Shown piece by piece: positions 5,343-12,441 of a stretch of 14,689 bases of DNA (the stretch's first letter is position 1; each line of letters opens with the position of its first letter). Under the pieces are notes generated by a model. It was not told the origin of the DNA, searched no databases, and saw only the letters and a list, made by a program, of their open reading frames with translations. The position numbers were made by a program, and so were the translations under genes. The DNA comes from Euryarchaeota archaeon UBA60 (GTDB lineage: Archaea; Thermoplasmatota; Poseidoniia; Poseidoniales; Poseidoniaceae). The stretch spans positions 4,736 through 19,424 of the forward strand of contig DARQ01000056.1 in assembly GCA_002503395.1 (NCBI GenBank), written 5' to 3'.

Positions 5343-6572
5343 TCAGTTAATCGATTCTACCAAGTCTTCACGATTGAATTGCTTGCTCGCATACCATGCG
5401 GCAATGAAAGCGTAAAGCAAACTGGAACCAGCCCACAACAGGATATGCTCGACGACGACCGTATCGGTCAGCAACTCGCGCAGAGCGATCAGAATATTCA
5501 CCACCGGGATTAGGAACCACCAGAATTCAATACCCTCCAGATTGATGAGTTGGGCGAATAGCGCCGGGATGATAATCAGCAGGATGATTGGCCCCAATAC
5601 GGTTCCGGCTTCCTTGACGCTATGACTACGCACCGCCAATGCGAGTTGGAAGGCGACTATCATCACCGCAAAGAGCAGAATGCTGGAAAACATCAGAATC
5701 AATGCCGTCGCCCCGATGCTCGGCATTCCCAGTACGCTAGAGCCGCGGGCAATCATTGAGATTGCCAGAAATAGTCCGACGACCTGAATCAAAACCCCTA
5801 TTGCCGCGATGGTAGCTACCGCAATCCACTTCCCGACCAGTAATTCCATTCGCGTTATCGGGGCGCAGAGAAGGGCCTCCAGAGTCCCCCTTTCCCTCTC
5901 CCCCGCAGTCATGTCAATGGCCGGTTGCATCGCCGCAGTCGCAGTCCAAGTGGCAACTATCAAGGGAATGAATAGAGATAGGGCAAATCCTGCCTGTTGT
6001 CCGGTTGTAGCCACATCTGCAACCTGACTATCACCATCCCAGCGAACCGGGTCGAGGGTTTTTTCTGGGTCCAGACCGGCCATTTCAAGGGTGGTGTTGA
6101 CCTGCTCATCCTCCCAGGCAAAAACCGCCACTAGGAGCCTACGCTTTGCCTCACTAGCTCTTTCATCGGTCGAATCGTAGAGAATCGCGTAATACCAGAT
6201 GGTACCATTATCGATATTCTTCTGCAATCGAAGCACTGAGTGTACCTGGCCACTGCCAATACGCTCATCCTCCAACGCTGAATCTGATAAATTGGCAATT
6301 CCCACAGGAATGGTCTCCCAACTCAATTCCATCTCGGTATCGAACAAAAATGGTTTCAGTGATTCGACCGAATCATCTGTTTGGATGACCACATTGAGGT
6401 CAAATTCCTGTCTTTCAACGTACTCCGCCTGCAACAGAAGCGGCAAGGCGACGAAAAGTAACGGGAATAACAGCAATGGAACAAGAACAATCGCCAGCAG
6501 GGTGCGCCAATCTCTGACGTAGTCGATCAATTCCTTCGAGACTATGGCACGAACCTGCCGGGTTCTACTCAT
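5343..6572 (-). CDS. ABC-2 type transporter permease, NatB-like
   Basis: The 409-aa product is the membrane subunit of an ABC-2 exporter. A basic N-terminus leads into a first membrane segment (about 25-47). A large domain outside the membrane (about 50-190) follows, then roughly six further hydrophobic segments (about 195-214, 249-273, 283-312, 323-343, 350-367, 376-395). The signature GERERGTLEALLCAPITRMELLVGKW (224 onward) is typical of NatB/ABC-2 permeases. ATG 6572 has GGAGGT eight bases upstream; a GTG at 6581 is in frame but too close to that site. The gene overlaps the end of its ATPase partner by eight bases. Substrate unknown: sodium export is known for NatB, but nothing here fixes it. 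Confidence 0.88.
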   Translation of the reverse strand: MSRTRQVRAIVSKELIDYVRDWRTLLAIVLVPLLLFPLLFVALPLLLQAEYVERQEFDLNVVIQTDDSVESLKPFLFDTEMELSWETIPVGIANLSDSALEDERIGSGQVHSVLRLQKNIDNGTIWYYAILYDSTDERASEAKRRLLVAVFAWEDEQVNTTLEMAGLDPEKTLDPVRWDGDSQVADVATTGQQAGFALSLFIPLIVATWTATAAMQPAIDMTAGERERGTLEALLCAPITRMELLVGKWIAVATIAAIGVLIQVVGLFLAISMIARGSSVLGMPSIGATALILMFSSILLFAVMIVAFQLALAVRSHSVKEAGTVLGPIILLIIIPALFAQLINLEGIEFWWFLIPVVNILIALRELLTDTVVVEHILLWAGSSLLYAFIAAWYASKQFNREDLVESIN

Positions 6573-7398
6573 CTTCCCCACCTCCTTCAGGTAGTTTTCT
6601 CGGAGTCATCATCCGACGCCAAAACTTGGCGATTCTACCTTCGACATCTTCCTTCTCAGTCTCGCGCGCTGCATCCATTGTCAACTTGACATAAGCCTCC
6701 TCAAGTGAGGTGGTCTGAGTGATATCAAGTAATTCTGAGGGTGAGCCATCAGCCCTCACCTCACCGTTATGGATTATGATGATACGGTCGCATACCTGTT
6801 CGGCTTCGGCCAATTTATGGGTGCTGTAAATGACCGTGCCGCCAGCCTGCCCCATCCGTTTAACCAGAGATCTCACCATTCGCGCTGAGGTGACATCGAG
6901 CCCACCGGTGGGCTCGTCCAATAGCAATATCTCTGGCTTATGCGCCAATGCTCGAATGATGGCCGCCTTTTGCCGCATACCCTTGCTGAAACCTCTGGTC
7001 GGTCGACCTAGGGACTCGACAAAGTCCAGATCTTTGGCGATTTCAAGAGTATTTTTCCAACATTCCTCATCGCTGATGCCATGCAATCTTGAATGATAGC
7101 GAATGTTTTCCCAGGCCGTCAAACGATAGTATAGTCCGGTGGCTTCGGGTACGACGCCAAGGAATCGGCGCATTTCCGCCACTGGGGCTTGGCTCGAATC
7201 ACGATGGAATAGAACCTGACCTGTCGTCGGATGATAGAGGCCGCACATCAGCCGCAATAGAGTGGTTTTACCGGCTCCATTGCCGCCTACCAATCCGACT
7301 ATGTCGCCTCGATTCAAGGTGAGGTTGACGTTTTTCAGAGCCTCGATATGCGAGAATTGTTTACTGACATTATTTATCGTCAGTAGGATATCTCCCAC
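6565..7398 (-). CDS. ABC transporter ATP-binding protein, NatA-like
   Basis: The 277-aa ATPase partner of the following permease. Walker A is GGNGAGKT (38-45), the Q-loop position carries Glu (VVPEATGLY), the signature is FSKGMRQK (137-144, with a degenerate LSGGQ as common in NatA-type subunits), Walker B is ILLLDEP (157-163), and the H-loop is H194 (YSTHKL). A charged C-terminal tail of about 45 residues follows the ABC domain. GTG 7398 is chosen because the ABC fold begins at once (ILLTINNVSKQF) and it lies four bases after the previous stop. A TTG at 7455 would add 19 residues overlapping the upstream gene. The pair probably works as a dimeric exporter. Confidence 0.88.
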   Translation of the reverse strand: MGDILLTINNVSKQFSHIEALKNVNLTLNRGDIVGLVGGNGAGKTTLLRLMCGLYHPTTGQVLFHRDSSQAPVAEMRRFLGVVPEATGLYYRLTAWENIRYHSRLHGISDEECWKNTLEIAKDLDFVESLGRPTRGFSKGMRQKAAIIRALAHKPEILLLDEPTGGLDVTSARMVRSLVKRMGQAGGTVIYSTHKLAEAEQVCDRIIIIHNGEVRADGSPSELLDITQTTSLEEAYVKLTMDAARETEKEDVEGRIAKFWRRMMTPRKLPEGGGEDE

Positions 7399-7402
7399 GC
7401 CA

Positions 7403-7705
7403 TCACTCTCGACGTGCTTCAAGGGCGCGATTGAGACCAGGATGTTTATCCTCAACTTTTACGGCACGGTAGATTTGTTGTTGCAGCATTTCGTGAATTT
7501 CCGTCTGTGATATTCCGAGGTCGATGTGCTCGGCAATCATTTTCAATGCGCCGTGAATATTTCCCGCGTCGAGAAATGCCTCATTGCTGATGACTCCGTC
7601 GGCACGAACTTGTTCGAGCGCCCCGGTCACAAAATCAATCTCATCTCTAATAGATATGGAGTCGACGTGTGCTCGTGAAATCAGCCGGTCAATGCAGGTG
7701 CGCAT
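7403..7705 (-). CDS. Unrecognised 100-aa protein in the methylmalonyl-CoA operon
   Basis: I do not recognise the family. The product is all-helical in appearance, without membrane segments or metal motifs, and rich in acidic residues and His (SIRDEIDFVTGALEQV, NIHGALKMIAEHIDLG, SQTEIHEMLQQQIYRAV), ending in a charged tail. The first usable start is ATG 7705, 42 bases after the epimerase stop. The frame is the same as the epimerase frame and stays open all the way back to that TGA, and GGAG sits too far upstream of the ATG for a normal site. The true start is therefore uncertain. Position between epimerase and the ABC ATPase (4-base gap) supports co-transcription. Confidence 0.6.
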   Translation of the reverse strand: MRTCIDRLISRAHVDSISIRDEIDFVTGALEQVRADGVISNEAFLDAGNIHGALKMIAEHIDLGISQTEIHEMLQQQIYRAVKVEDKHPGLNRALEARRE

Positions 7706-7747
7706 GGATGTCCGTGCAACATCTCCTTCAAGAGCGTTATCGAAGAC

Positions 7748-8191
7748 TCAGTCAAGCCGTTGCGTCAATTCAACCAGCACTCCACCAGTTGACTTCGGGT
7801 GTACGAATGCTATGAGGCTGTTGTCAGCACCGGTGACCGGATGTTCATTTATCAGCCGTACATCGTTGTTCTTCAAGTGCGCTAAGACCGATTCAAGGTC
7901 GTCGACGCGAAAGCATATCTGTTGTACGCCAACGCCTCTTGTGGCGATGAACTTTCCAATCGGAGTATCAGCGGAGGTAGGCCGCAGCAGTTCTACCCTG
8001 ACCTCCCTATCCGCTGTGCTAGTTAGGGTGGTGGAAAAAAATCTGGTCTCGACACCTTGGGATTCGACAACCTCATCTCGCTCTCCCTGAGTCATTCCAA
8101 GTAGGCGCCAGAATCTACTTGCAGCTTCCAGGTCTTCACAGGCGATGCCGATATGATCCAGGTATACATTTCCGAAATACTTCTCGCTCAC
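7748..8191 (-). CDS. mce: Methylmalonyl-CoA epimerase (VOC superfamily), unusual metal site
   Basis: The 147-aa product has the paired VOC folds of methylmalonyl-CoA epimerase, which interconverts (S)- and (R)-methylmalonyl-CoA. The first metal ligand is H13 (LDHIGIAC), followed by VRVELLRPTS, TPIGKF, and the terminal GGVLVELTQR with its conserved Glu. The segment normally reading G-x-H-H-I-[AC] here reads GVQQICFRVDD, so Q90-Q91 replace the His pair that includes a metal ligand. GTG 8191 is preferred because GAGGT lies ten bases upstream; a GTG at 8200 is only one base from that site. It follows the mutase stop closely, which makes the assignment firmer than sequence alone. Confidence 0.85.
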   Translation of the reverse strand: MSEKYFGNVYLDHIGIACEDLEAASRFWRLLGMTQGERDEVVESQGVETRFFSTTLTSTADREVRVELLRPTSADTPIGKFIATRGVGVQQICFRVDDLESVLAHLKNNDVRLINEHPVTGADNSLIAFVHPKSTGGVLVELTQRLD

Positions 8192-8209
8192 AATTTTCAC
8201 TACCTCTGA

Positions 8210-9847
8210 CTAGAATCCGCTCGGCGCCCTATATGAGCCGAAAATCTGTTTCATTGCGATGATCATTTCACCGAGACTACATTCACATTTGACCGCATGC
8301 ATGACCAGGGGGAATAGATTTTCCTCCCCACCTGCGGCTTTACCGATTGCGGCTAATGCCGCATCGGCACGGGCGGCATCCCTGGATTCACGCATCTGCG
8401 ACAGGCGAGTCACTTGGCGCGCCGCAACCTCAGGGTCGATGGCTTGAGGCGTGGGGGTGATTTGCTCCTCGCCGACACCATGATTAAGACCGATAATCTT
8501 GCGCCTTCCTGACTCTACGTCTTTCTGATGCTGCCACGCAGAATCGTGAATCGCCCGCTGTTGATAGCCTTCTTCAATCGCTTTCAAGGCACCCGACAAG
8601 GCATCGATATTGGTGATTTCTCGGCGCGCCTCTTCCTTGATATTCTTAGTCAGTGATTCGACCAACCAAGAGCCACCCATTGGGTCGACGACACTGGCTG
8701 CGCCACTTTCATCGGCGATTATCTGCTGGGTTCGCAGAGCGACCGTGACACTTTCCGCGGTAGGAAGACCGATCGCTTCGTCATATGAATTCGTGTGTAA
8801 ACTCTGGGTACCACCACATACCGCTGCCAGTGCTTGGATTGTGACTCGGGCAATGTTGTTGAGGGGTTGTTGGGCAGTCAGAGAAACCCCGGCGACCTGA
8901 GTGTGGAATCGCAACATCGAACTCTTTGGGTTGCTCGGGCTGTAGCGCTGTTCCATCAATTCATACCACAGTGCTCTAGCAGCACGAAATTTAGCCACCT
9001 CCTCAAAGAAATCATTGTGGCAATTGAAGAAGAACGACAATCTTGGTGCAAAAGTGTCGACTTCAAGGCCAACATCGATTGCCGCCTGAACGTATTCAAG
9101 AGCGTTTGCCAATGTGAATGCCACCTCTTGAATAGCGGTAGAACCCGCCTCACGGATATGGTAACCGGAGATTGAAATGGTATTCCAAAGTGGCATTTCA
9201 GTACCGCAGTAGGCAATTGTGTCGGTTATCAAGCGCATACTGTGCGCCGGCGGGAATATGTATGTGCCTCTGGCGATGTACTCCTTGAGAATATCATTTT
9301 GAATCGTGCCACGTAATTCCACAGGATTAATCTCTTGCTCCTCAGCCACCGCCACATACATCGCCAAGATGACCATGGCTGGTGCATTGATGGTCATCGA
9401 AGTCGAAACCTCAGCCAATGGGATACCGGCAAAAAGGCGGCGCATATCGTGAATGCTATCGATTGCAACACCGACCTTTCCGACCTCACCTTGCGCCAAT
9501 TCATCATCACTATCCAATCCAAGTTGTGTGGGTAGGTCAAAGGCGATGGACAAGCCATTCTGTCCATTTTCAAGTAATAATTTGAATCGTTCATTTGTAG
9601 CCTCTGCACTTGAAAATCCGGCATATTGCCGCATCGTCCACTGCTTGTCGCGATACATTGTGGCATGGATTCCACGCGTATAGGGAGGTTTGCCCGCCGA
9701 GGATATCTCATCCCGAGAAAGACCTGATTCAGACAGGGTGATTTCATCGGCTTGAAGTGGTAATTCACTGCCGCCGAGAGTGCGCCATACCCGCCCCCTT
9801 GCATGGGTGTCTTCAGAGCCTGTCATGAGTGCGCCATCGGGCGCCAT
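8210..9847 (-). CDS. mcmA1: Methylmalonyl-CoA mutase, large (catalytic) subunit
   Basis: The 545-aa product is the catalytic barrel subunit of B12-dependent methylmalonyl-CoA mutase, which interconverts (R)-methylmalonyl-CoA and succinyl-CoA. Family segments include YTRGIHATMYRDKQWTMRQYAGF, NERFKLLLENGQNGLSIAFDLPTQ, STSMTINAPA, GTIQNDILKEY, SISGYHIREAG, LSFFFNCHNDFFEE, AAVCGGTQSLHTNSYDEA and GGSWLVE. It ends after the barrel and lacks the B12-binding domain, the usual archaeal split arrangement; the small subunit is not in this window. ATG 9847 (or GTG 9850) has only a weak GAGTG before it; ATG 9826 is a further option. It is followed 18 bases later by the epimerase. Confidence 0.95.
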   Translation of the reverse strand: MAPDGALMTGSEDTHARGRVWRTLGGSELPLQADEITLSESGLSRDEISSAGKPPYTRGIHATMYRDKQWTMRQYAGFSSAEATNERFKLLLENGQNGLSIAFDLPTQLGLDSDDELAQGEVGKVGVAIDSIHDMRRLFAGIPLAEVSTSMTINAPAMVILAMYVAVAEEQEINPVELRGTIQNDILKEYIARGTYIFPPAHSMRLITDTIAYCGTEMPLWNTISISGYHIREAGSTAIQEVAFTLANALEYVQAAIDVGLEVDTFAPRLSFFFNCHNDFFEEVAKFRAARALWYELMEQRYSPSNPKSSMLRFHTQVAGVSLTAQQPLNNIARVTIQALAAVCGGTQSLHTNSYDEAIGLPTAESVTVALRTQQIIADESGAASVVDPMGGSWLVESLTKNIKEEARREITNIDALSGALKAIEEGYQQRAIHDSAWQHQKDVESGRRKIIGLNHGVGEEQITPTPQAIDPEVAARQVTRLSQMRESRDAARADAALAAIGKAAGGEENLFPLVMHAVKCECSLGEMIIAMKQIFGSYRAPSGF

Positions 9848-9854
9848 CACTCAA

Positions 9855-9899
9855 GCATTGCCCCAATGCAAAGCCCCTGTGAGGCTAAATGGCCACAGG
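9855..9899 (-). promoter_or_regulatory. Inverted repeats upstream of the mutase gene
   Basis: The 64-base gap between the FKBP gene and the mutase contains two inverted repeats. One is perfect: GCATTG-CCC-CAATGC at 9855-9869, ending eight bases before ATG 9847. The other is CCTGTG (9876-9881) paired with CACAGG (9894-9899) across 12 bases. They could be a regulator site or RNA hairpins in the leader. No function is shown by the sequence. Confidence 0.35.
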
Positions 9900-9911
9900 A
9901 AGCCGGCTCGA

Positions 9912-10403
9912 CTAATGATGGTGGCCGCCGGGGCCATGGACATGACCGTGAGTCAATTCTTCCTCAGTTGCATCCCTTAATTCGACTACCTCAACTGAGA
10001 AAGTCAGTTCTTGACCGGCTAATTCGTGATTGAAATCGACGGTGATATTTTCCTCGCCGATGGTCAGGATCCTGAATGGCAAAGGCCCCTCGGTCACCTG
10101 TGCAACTAGGACCATTCCAACCTTGAGTTCAGCATCTGGTGGAAATTGGCTACGCGGTAGTTTTACGATTCCAGCCTCATCTCTCTCACCATAGGCTCGC
10201 TCAGGCGTGAGGGTGAAAGTTCGGCGTTCTCCGGCCTTCGCACCCTGCATCTCCTGTTCAAATCCGGGAATCATCTGTTGATGACCGACAAGAAAGGTCA
10301 AGGGGTCATTGCCTTCACTCGAGTCGAATACACTCTCATCTTGTAAGGTTCCGGTGTAATGGACGCTTGCAACTACATTTTCAGACATTTCAAGTTCGCT
10401 CAT
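9912..10403 (-). CDS. slyD: FKBP-type peptidyl-prolyl isomerase, SlyD-like
   Basis: The 163-aa product is a SlyD-type FKBP, a prolyl isomerase and chaperone. The FKBP half supplies VHYTGTL (14-20), V-F-D-S (25-28), the FLVGHQQMIPGFE active-site strand (37-49) and RAYGE (69-73). The insert-in-flap chaperone domain (about 75-130) includes VDFNHELAGQELTF, matching SlyD's 'VDxNHxLAG'. The C-terminal tail is His/Gly-rich (HGHVHGPGGHHH, 152-163), a likely metal-binding end. ATG 10403 lies four bases after the stop of the preceding gene, behind a weak GAGATGA; an ATG at 10388 is possible. Cytosolic, with no signal peptide. Confidence 0.92.
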   Translation of the reverse strand: MSELEMSENVVASVHYTGTLQDESVFDSSEGNDPLTFLVGHQQMIPGFEQEMQGAKAGERRTFTLTPERAYGERDEAGIVKLPRSQFPPDAELKVGMVLVAQVTEGPLPFRILTIGEENITVDFNHELAGQELTFSVEVVELRDATEEELTHGHVHGPGGHHH

Positions 10404-10407
10404 ATTA

Positions 10408-11319
10408 TCATCTCTTGGTGGTGAATTTCTTGACCAATTCACTAATCTTATTGGCGATATCCTCAGGGAGAATCAACTCAGCAACTTTCTGTTCGATGAA
10501 TGACTGGGATTCGTTAACCCCCATACGCTCACCCTTGGCCCAAACCTGGCCAAGAATATTGGAGCGGTGCTCCTCGAGAATTCTCTCATCATCGAGCATG
10601 GCACGAACCTCGTATTTGTACTCAAGATACTTTCGCCGATCCAGTTTACGCATCTGAGGTTGCTTTCCTCCACCCTTGTCGCGAAACTTCCTTCTTCTCC
10701 TAGCCGCTGGTCTACCAGTTCCAGACTGGGGTTTCGCATCTTGTTTGCGCGGTGGTTTCATTCGTGGTGCGATATCATCCATCGGAGTTGCGGTTTGCGC
10801 GGTGATGGTGGCGGTACGATGGGTTAGGACCGTAGTACCCTCACCTCGAAGTGAATGAGCGGTATGAGACCCAACCGCATCGGCAGTTTCAGTGGTTTTT
10901 TCCTTTTCAGTATCTGTAGTACTCGACTCAGATTCAGGGCTGATTTCCGGTACTGGTTCCAATGCCTTACTAGCAGCTTTCGTCTCTGCACTTCTACGCG
11001 TCAATTCATCTATCCGTTGCTGATCCAATTGCTCGGAAGTTGGCGAAGTTTTTTCTGGCTCGGAAACGGTGTTGGATTCTTGACTTTGAGGAATTGGAGC
11101 CACGGCTGGAGCAGGAGATGGAGTTTCATCTACCGATGCTAAGGCTCTTTTCTTAGCGAGTGCTTCAGCGATTTCCTGTTTGGTCATTGATTGCGGCTTG
11201 CCGACATCATCCGAATGCTGGCGGCGCTTTTGGACTGCTGTCTTTGACGCCTTGGGGCGACCTCCGCTGCCCGATGCAAACGGATTCGATGGCTCATCTC
11301 TTCGACGTCTCAAGTTCAC
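10408..11319 (-). CDS. Unrecognised protein: disordered basic N-terminus, conserved-looking helical C-terminus
   Basis: I do not recognise the family. Of 303 residues, about the first 220 are low-complexity and probably disordered: an Arg/Lys start (RRRRDEPS), a short MTKQEIAEALAKKRA helix near 45, long Ser/Thr/Pro/Glu stretches, then a Lys/Arg-rich patch (RPAARRRRKFRDKGGGKQ, near 210). The last 80 residues look folded and helical (RRKYLEYKYEVRAMLDD, SFIEQKVAELILPEDIANKISELVKKF). The charge pattern suggests nucleic-acid or ribosome contact, but that is inference. GTG 11319 lies about 30 bases after a TATA-like GATATAAG; TTG 11313 is an alternative start after GAGGGTGA. The gene ends four bases before the FKBP start. 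Confidence 0.75.
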   Translation of the reverse strand: MNLRRRRDEPSNPFASGSGGRPKASKTAVQKRRQHSDDVGKPQSMTKQEIAEALAKKRALASVDETPSPAPAVAPIPQSQESNTVSEPEKTSPTSEQLDQQRIDELTRRSAETKAASKALEPVPEISPESESSTTDTEKEKTTETADAVGSHTAHSLRGEGTTVLTHRTATITAQTATPMDDIAPRMKPPRKQDAKPQSGTGRPAARRRRKFRDKGGGKQPQMRKLDRRKYLEYKYEVRAMLDDERILEEHRSNILGQVWAKGERMGVNESQSFIEQKVAELILPEDIANKISELVKKFTTKR

Positions 11320-11345
11320 CCTCGAATAACGGGCCGCAAACGACT

Positions 11346-11353
11346 CTTATATC
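11346..11353 (-). promoter_or_regulatory. TATA-like box before the disordered-protein gene
   Basis: On the minus strand GATATAAG sits 27-34 bases before GTG 11319, in the 56-base gap after kae1. The spacing fits an archaeal TATA box with a leader of only a few bases. It suggests that the downstream genes need not depend on kae1 transcription. Confidence 0.45.
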
Positions 11354-11375
11354 GCTTTGTACCAAAATGTCAGGA

Positions 11376-12383
11376 TTATGACCACAGGATTGGTGTCTCA
11401 TTGGTGCGGAGATGCTGATTGATAGCACTTTGCCGCAACTCTGTATCCTCCCCATAAAGTAGTTGCAAACGACCTAGGATTGCGATCATCGAGCCATTAT
11501 CCACACAGTACATTTTTTCCGGTACAAAACTCTGTGCCGACCTCTCGCCAGCCATCATTGAGCACATATCGCGCAGTCGCTGATTACAGGCGACACCACC
11601 ACCGAGTAGTACCTCGGTTTTGCCGGTATGTGCCAGAGCCCGTTCAGCGACTTCAACACAGGCGGCAAAGGAATGCTCCTGCACACTCCAACAGACCGCA
11701 CCTAATGGCTTACCTTTGAGCACCATGTGCCGTGCTGCAGTCAATAATCCAGAGAACGCCAGGTCCATCCCTTGAACCGCGTATGGCAACTCGTAATCAG
11801 ATAATCTACTGTCCGGATTGGCGTCGATCCACTCCTGTGCCAGAGTCTCAACCCTAGGGCCTCCGGGAAATGGAATCCCCTGTTCGCGAGCAAACTTATC
11901 GAGCATATTACCGATACCGATATCCAAGGTCTCTCCGAGAATTCGATAGCGTCCCCCAAGGCGAGCGATAATCTGAGTATTTCCTCCTGAAACATATAGC
12001 AGCACCGGGTCCGAGCACCCACAAACCTCTCTTCCCACTTCGATATGTGCCACACAGTGGTTCACTCCGACCAGTGGAACCTTCCACTCCTGAGAAAGGG
12101 TACGAGCAACCGCAGCACCGATTCTTAGACAAGGGCCCAAACCCGGGCCTTGAGAGAATGCCACCGCAGTGAAATCCTCAGGGGTCAGATTATTTTTGTC
12201 CAGTAATTCCTTCAATAGCGCACCGGAGTTCTCAACGTGGTGGTCGGCAGCCTCCCGTGGATGAATCCCACCTTCTTCTGGACGGATGAATGATGAGACA
12301 GATGGCTGAGGGTGGCCGCTGGAATCACATAGACCGAATGAAAAGGTATGTGCGGTCGACTCGATTCCCAAAGTGAAGCCCAT
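11376..12383 (-). CDS. kae1: tRNA N6-threonylcarbamoyladenosine synthase Kae1 (KEOPS)
   Basis: The 335-aa product is Kae1/TsaD, the ASKHA-fold catalytic subunit of KEOPS that transfers threonylcarbamoyl to A37 of ANN-decoding tRNAs. Visible motifs are LGIESTAHTFSFG (5-17), HPREAADHH (41-49), SQGPGLGPCLRIG (77-89), the metal-binding H109 and H113 in NHCVAHIE, the nucleotide-binding VSGGNTQI (131-138), LDKFAREQG, GGGVACNQRLR and DNGSMIA with D295. The protein ends after the Kae1 domain, so it is not fused to the Bud32 kinase as in some euryarchaea, and no bud32 gene lies beside it. ATG 12383 has TATA-like sequence about 25 bases upstream and no Shine-Dalgarno, suggesting a leaderless transcript. 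Confidence 0.96.
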   Translation of the reverse strand: MGFTLGIESTAHTFSFGLCDSSGHPQPSVSSFIRPEEGGIHPREAADHHVENSGALLKELLDKNNLTPEDFTAVAFSQGPGLGPCLRIGAAVARTLSQEWKVPLVGVNHCVAHIEVGREVCGCSDPVLLYVSGGNTQIIARLGGRYRILGETLDIGIGNMLDKFAREQGIPFPGGPRVETLAQEWIDANPDSRLSDYELPYAVQGMDLAFSGLLTAARHMVLKGKPLGAVCWSVQEHSFAACVEVAERALAHTGKTEVLLGGGVACNQRLRDMCSMMAGERSAQSFVPEKMYCVDNGSMIAILGRLQLLYGEDTELRQSAINQHLRTNETPILWS

Positions 12384-12414
12384 AATATCGTTATACCGCT
12401 ATAGGGTATAGCAT
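12384..12414. promoter_or_regulatory. Divergent kae1/hutI promoter region with symmetric TATA-like repeat
   Basis: The gap holds an inverted repeat, TATACC (12392-12397) facing GGTATA (12405-12410) around a GCTATAG centre. Read leftward, the right arm lies about 25 bases before the kae1 ATG. Read rightward, TATAGCATAT starting at 12407 lies about 30-35 bases before ATG 12442 of hutI. The two genes thus appear to share one compact bidirectional promoter. TATA function is inferred from spacing. Confidence 0.5.
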
Positions 12415-12441
12415 ATGAACGCTCCCCGCTGTGGGAAGCAT

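Noticed and set aside
7399..7455. Longer ABC ATPase start at TTG 7455
   Set aside because: It would overlap the upstream gene by over 50 bases, lacks a ribosome binding site and adds residues before the ABC fold that have no family match.
9394..9804. 136-aa and other open readings overlapping methylmalonyl-CoA mutase
   Set aside because: They lie wholly inside a clearly identified enzyme gene in other frames and show no domain features.
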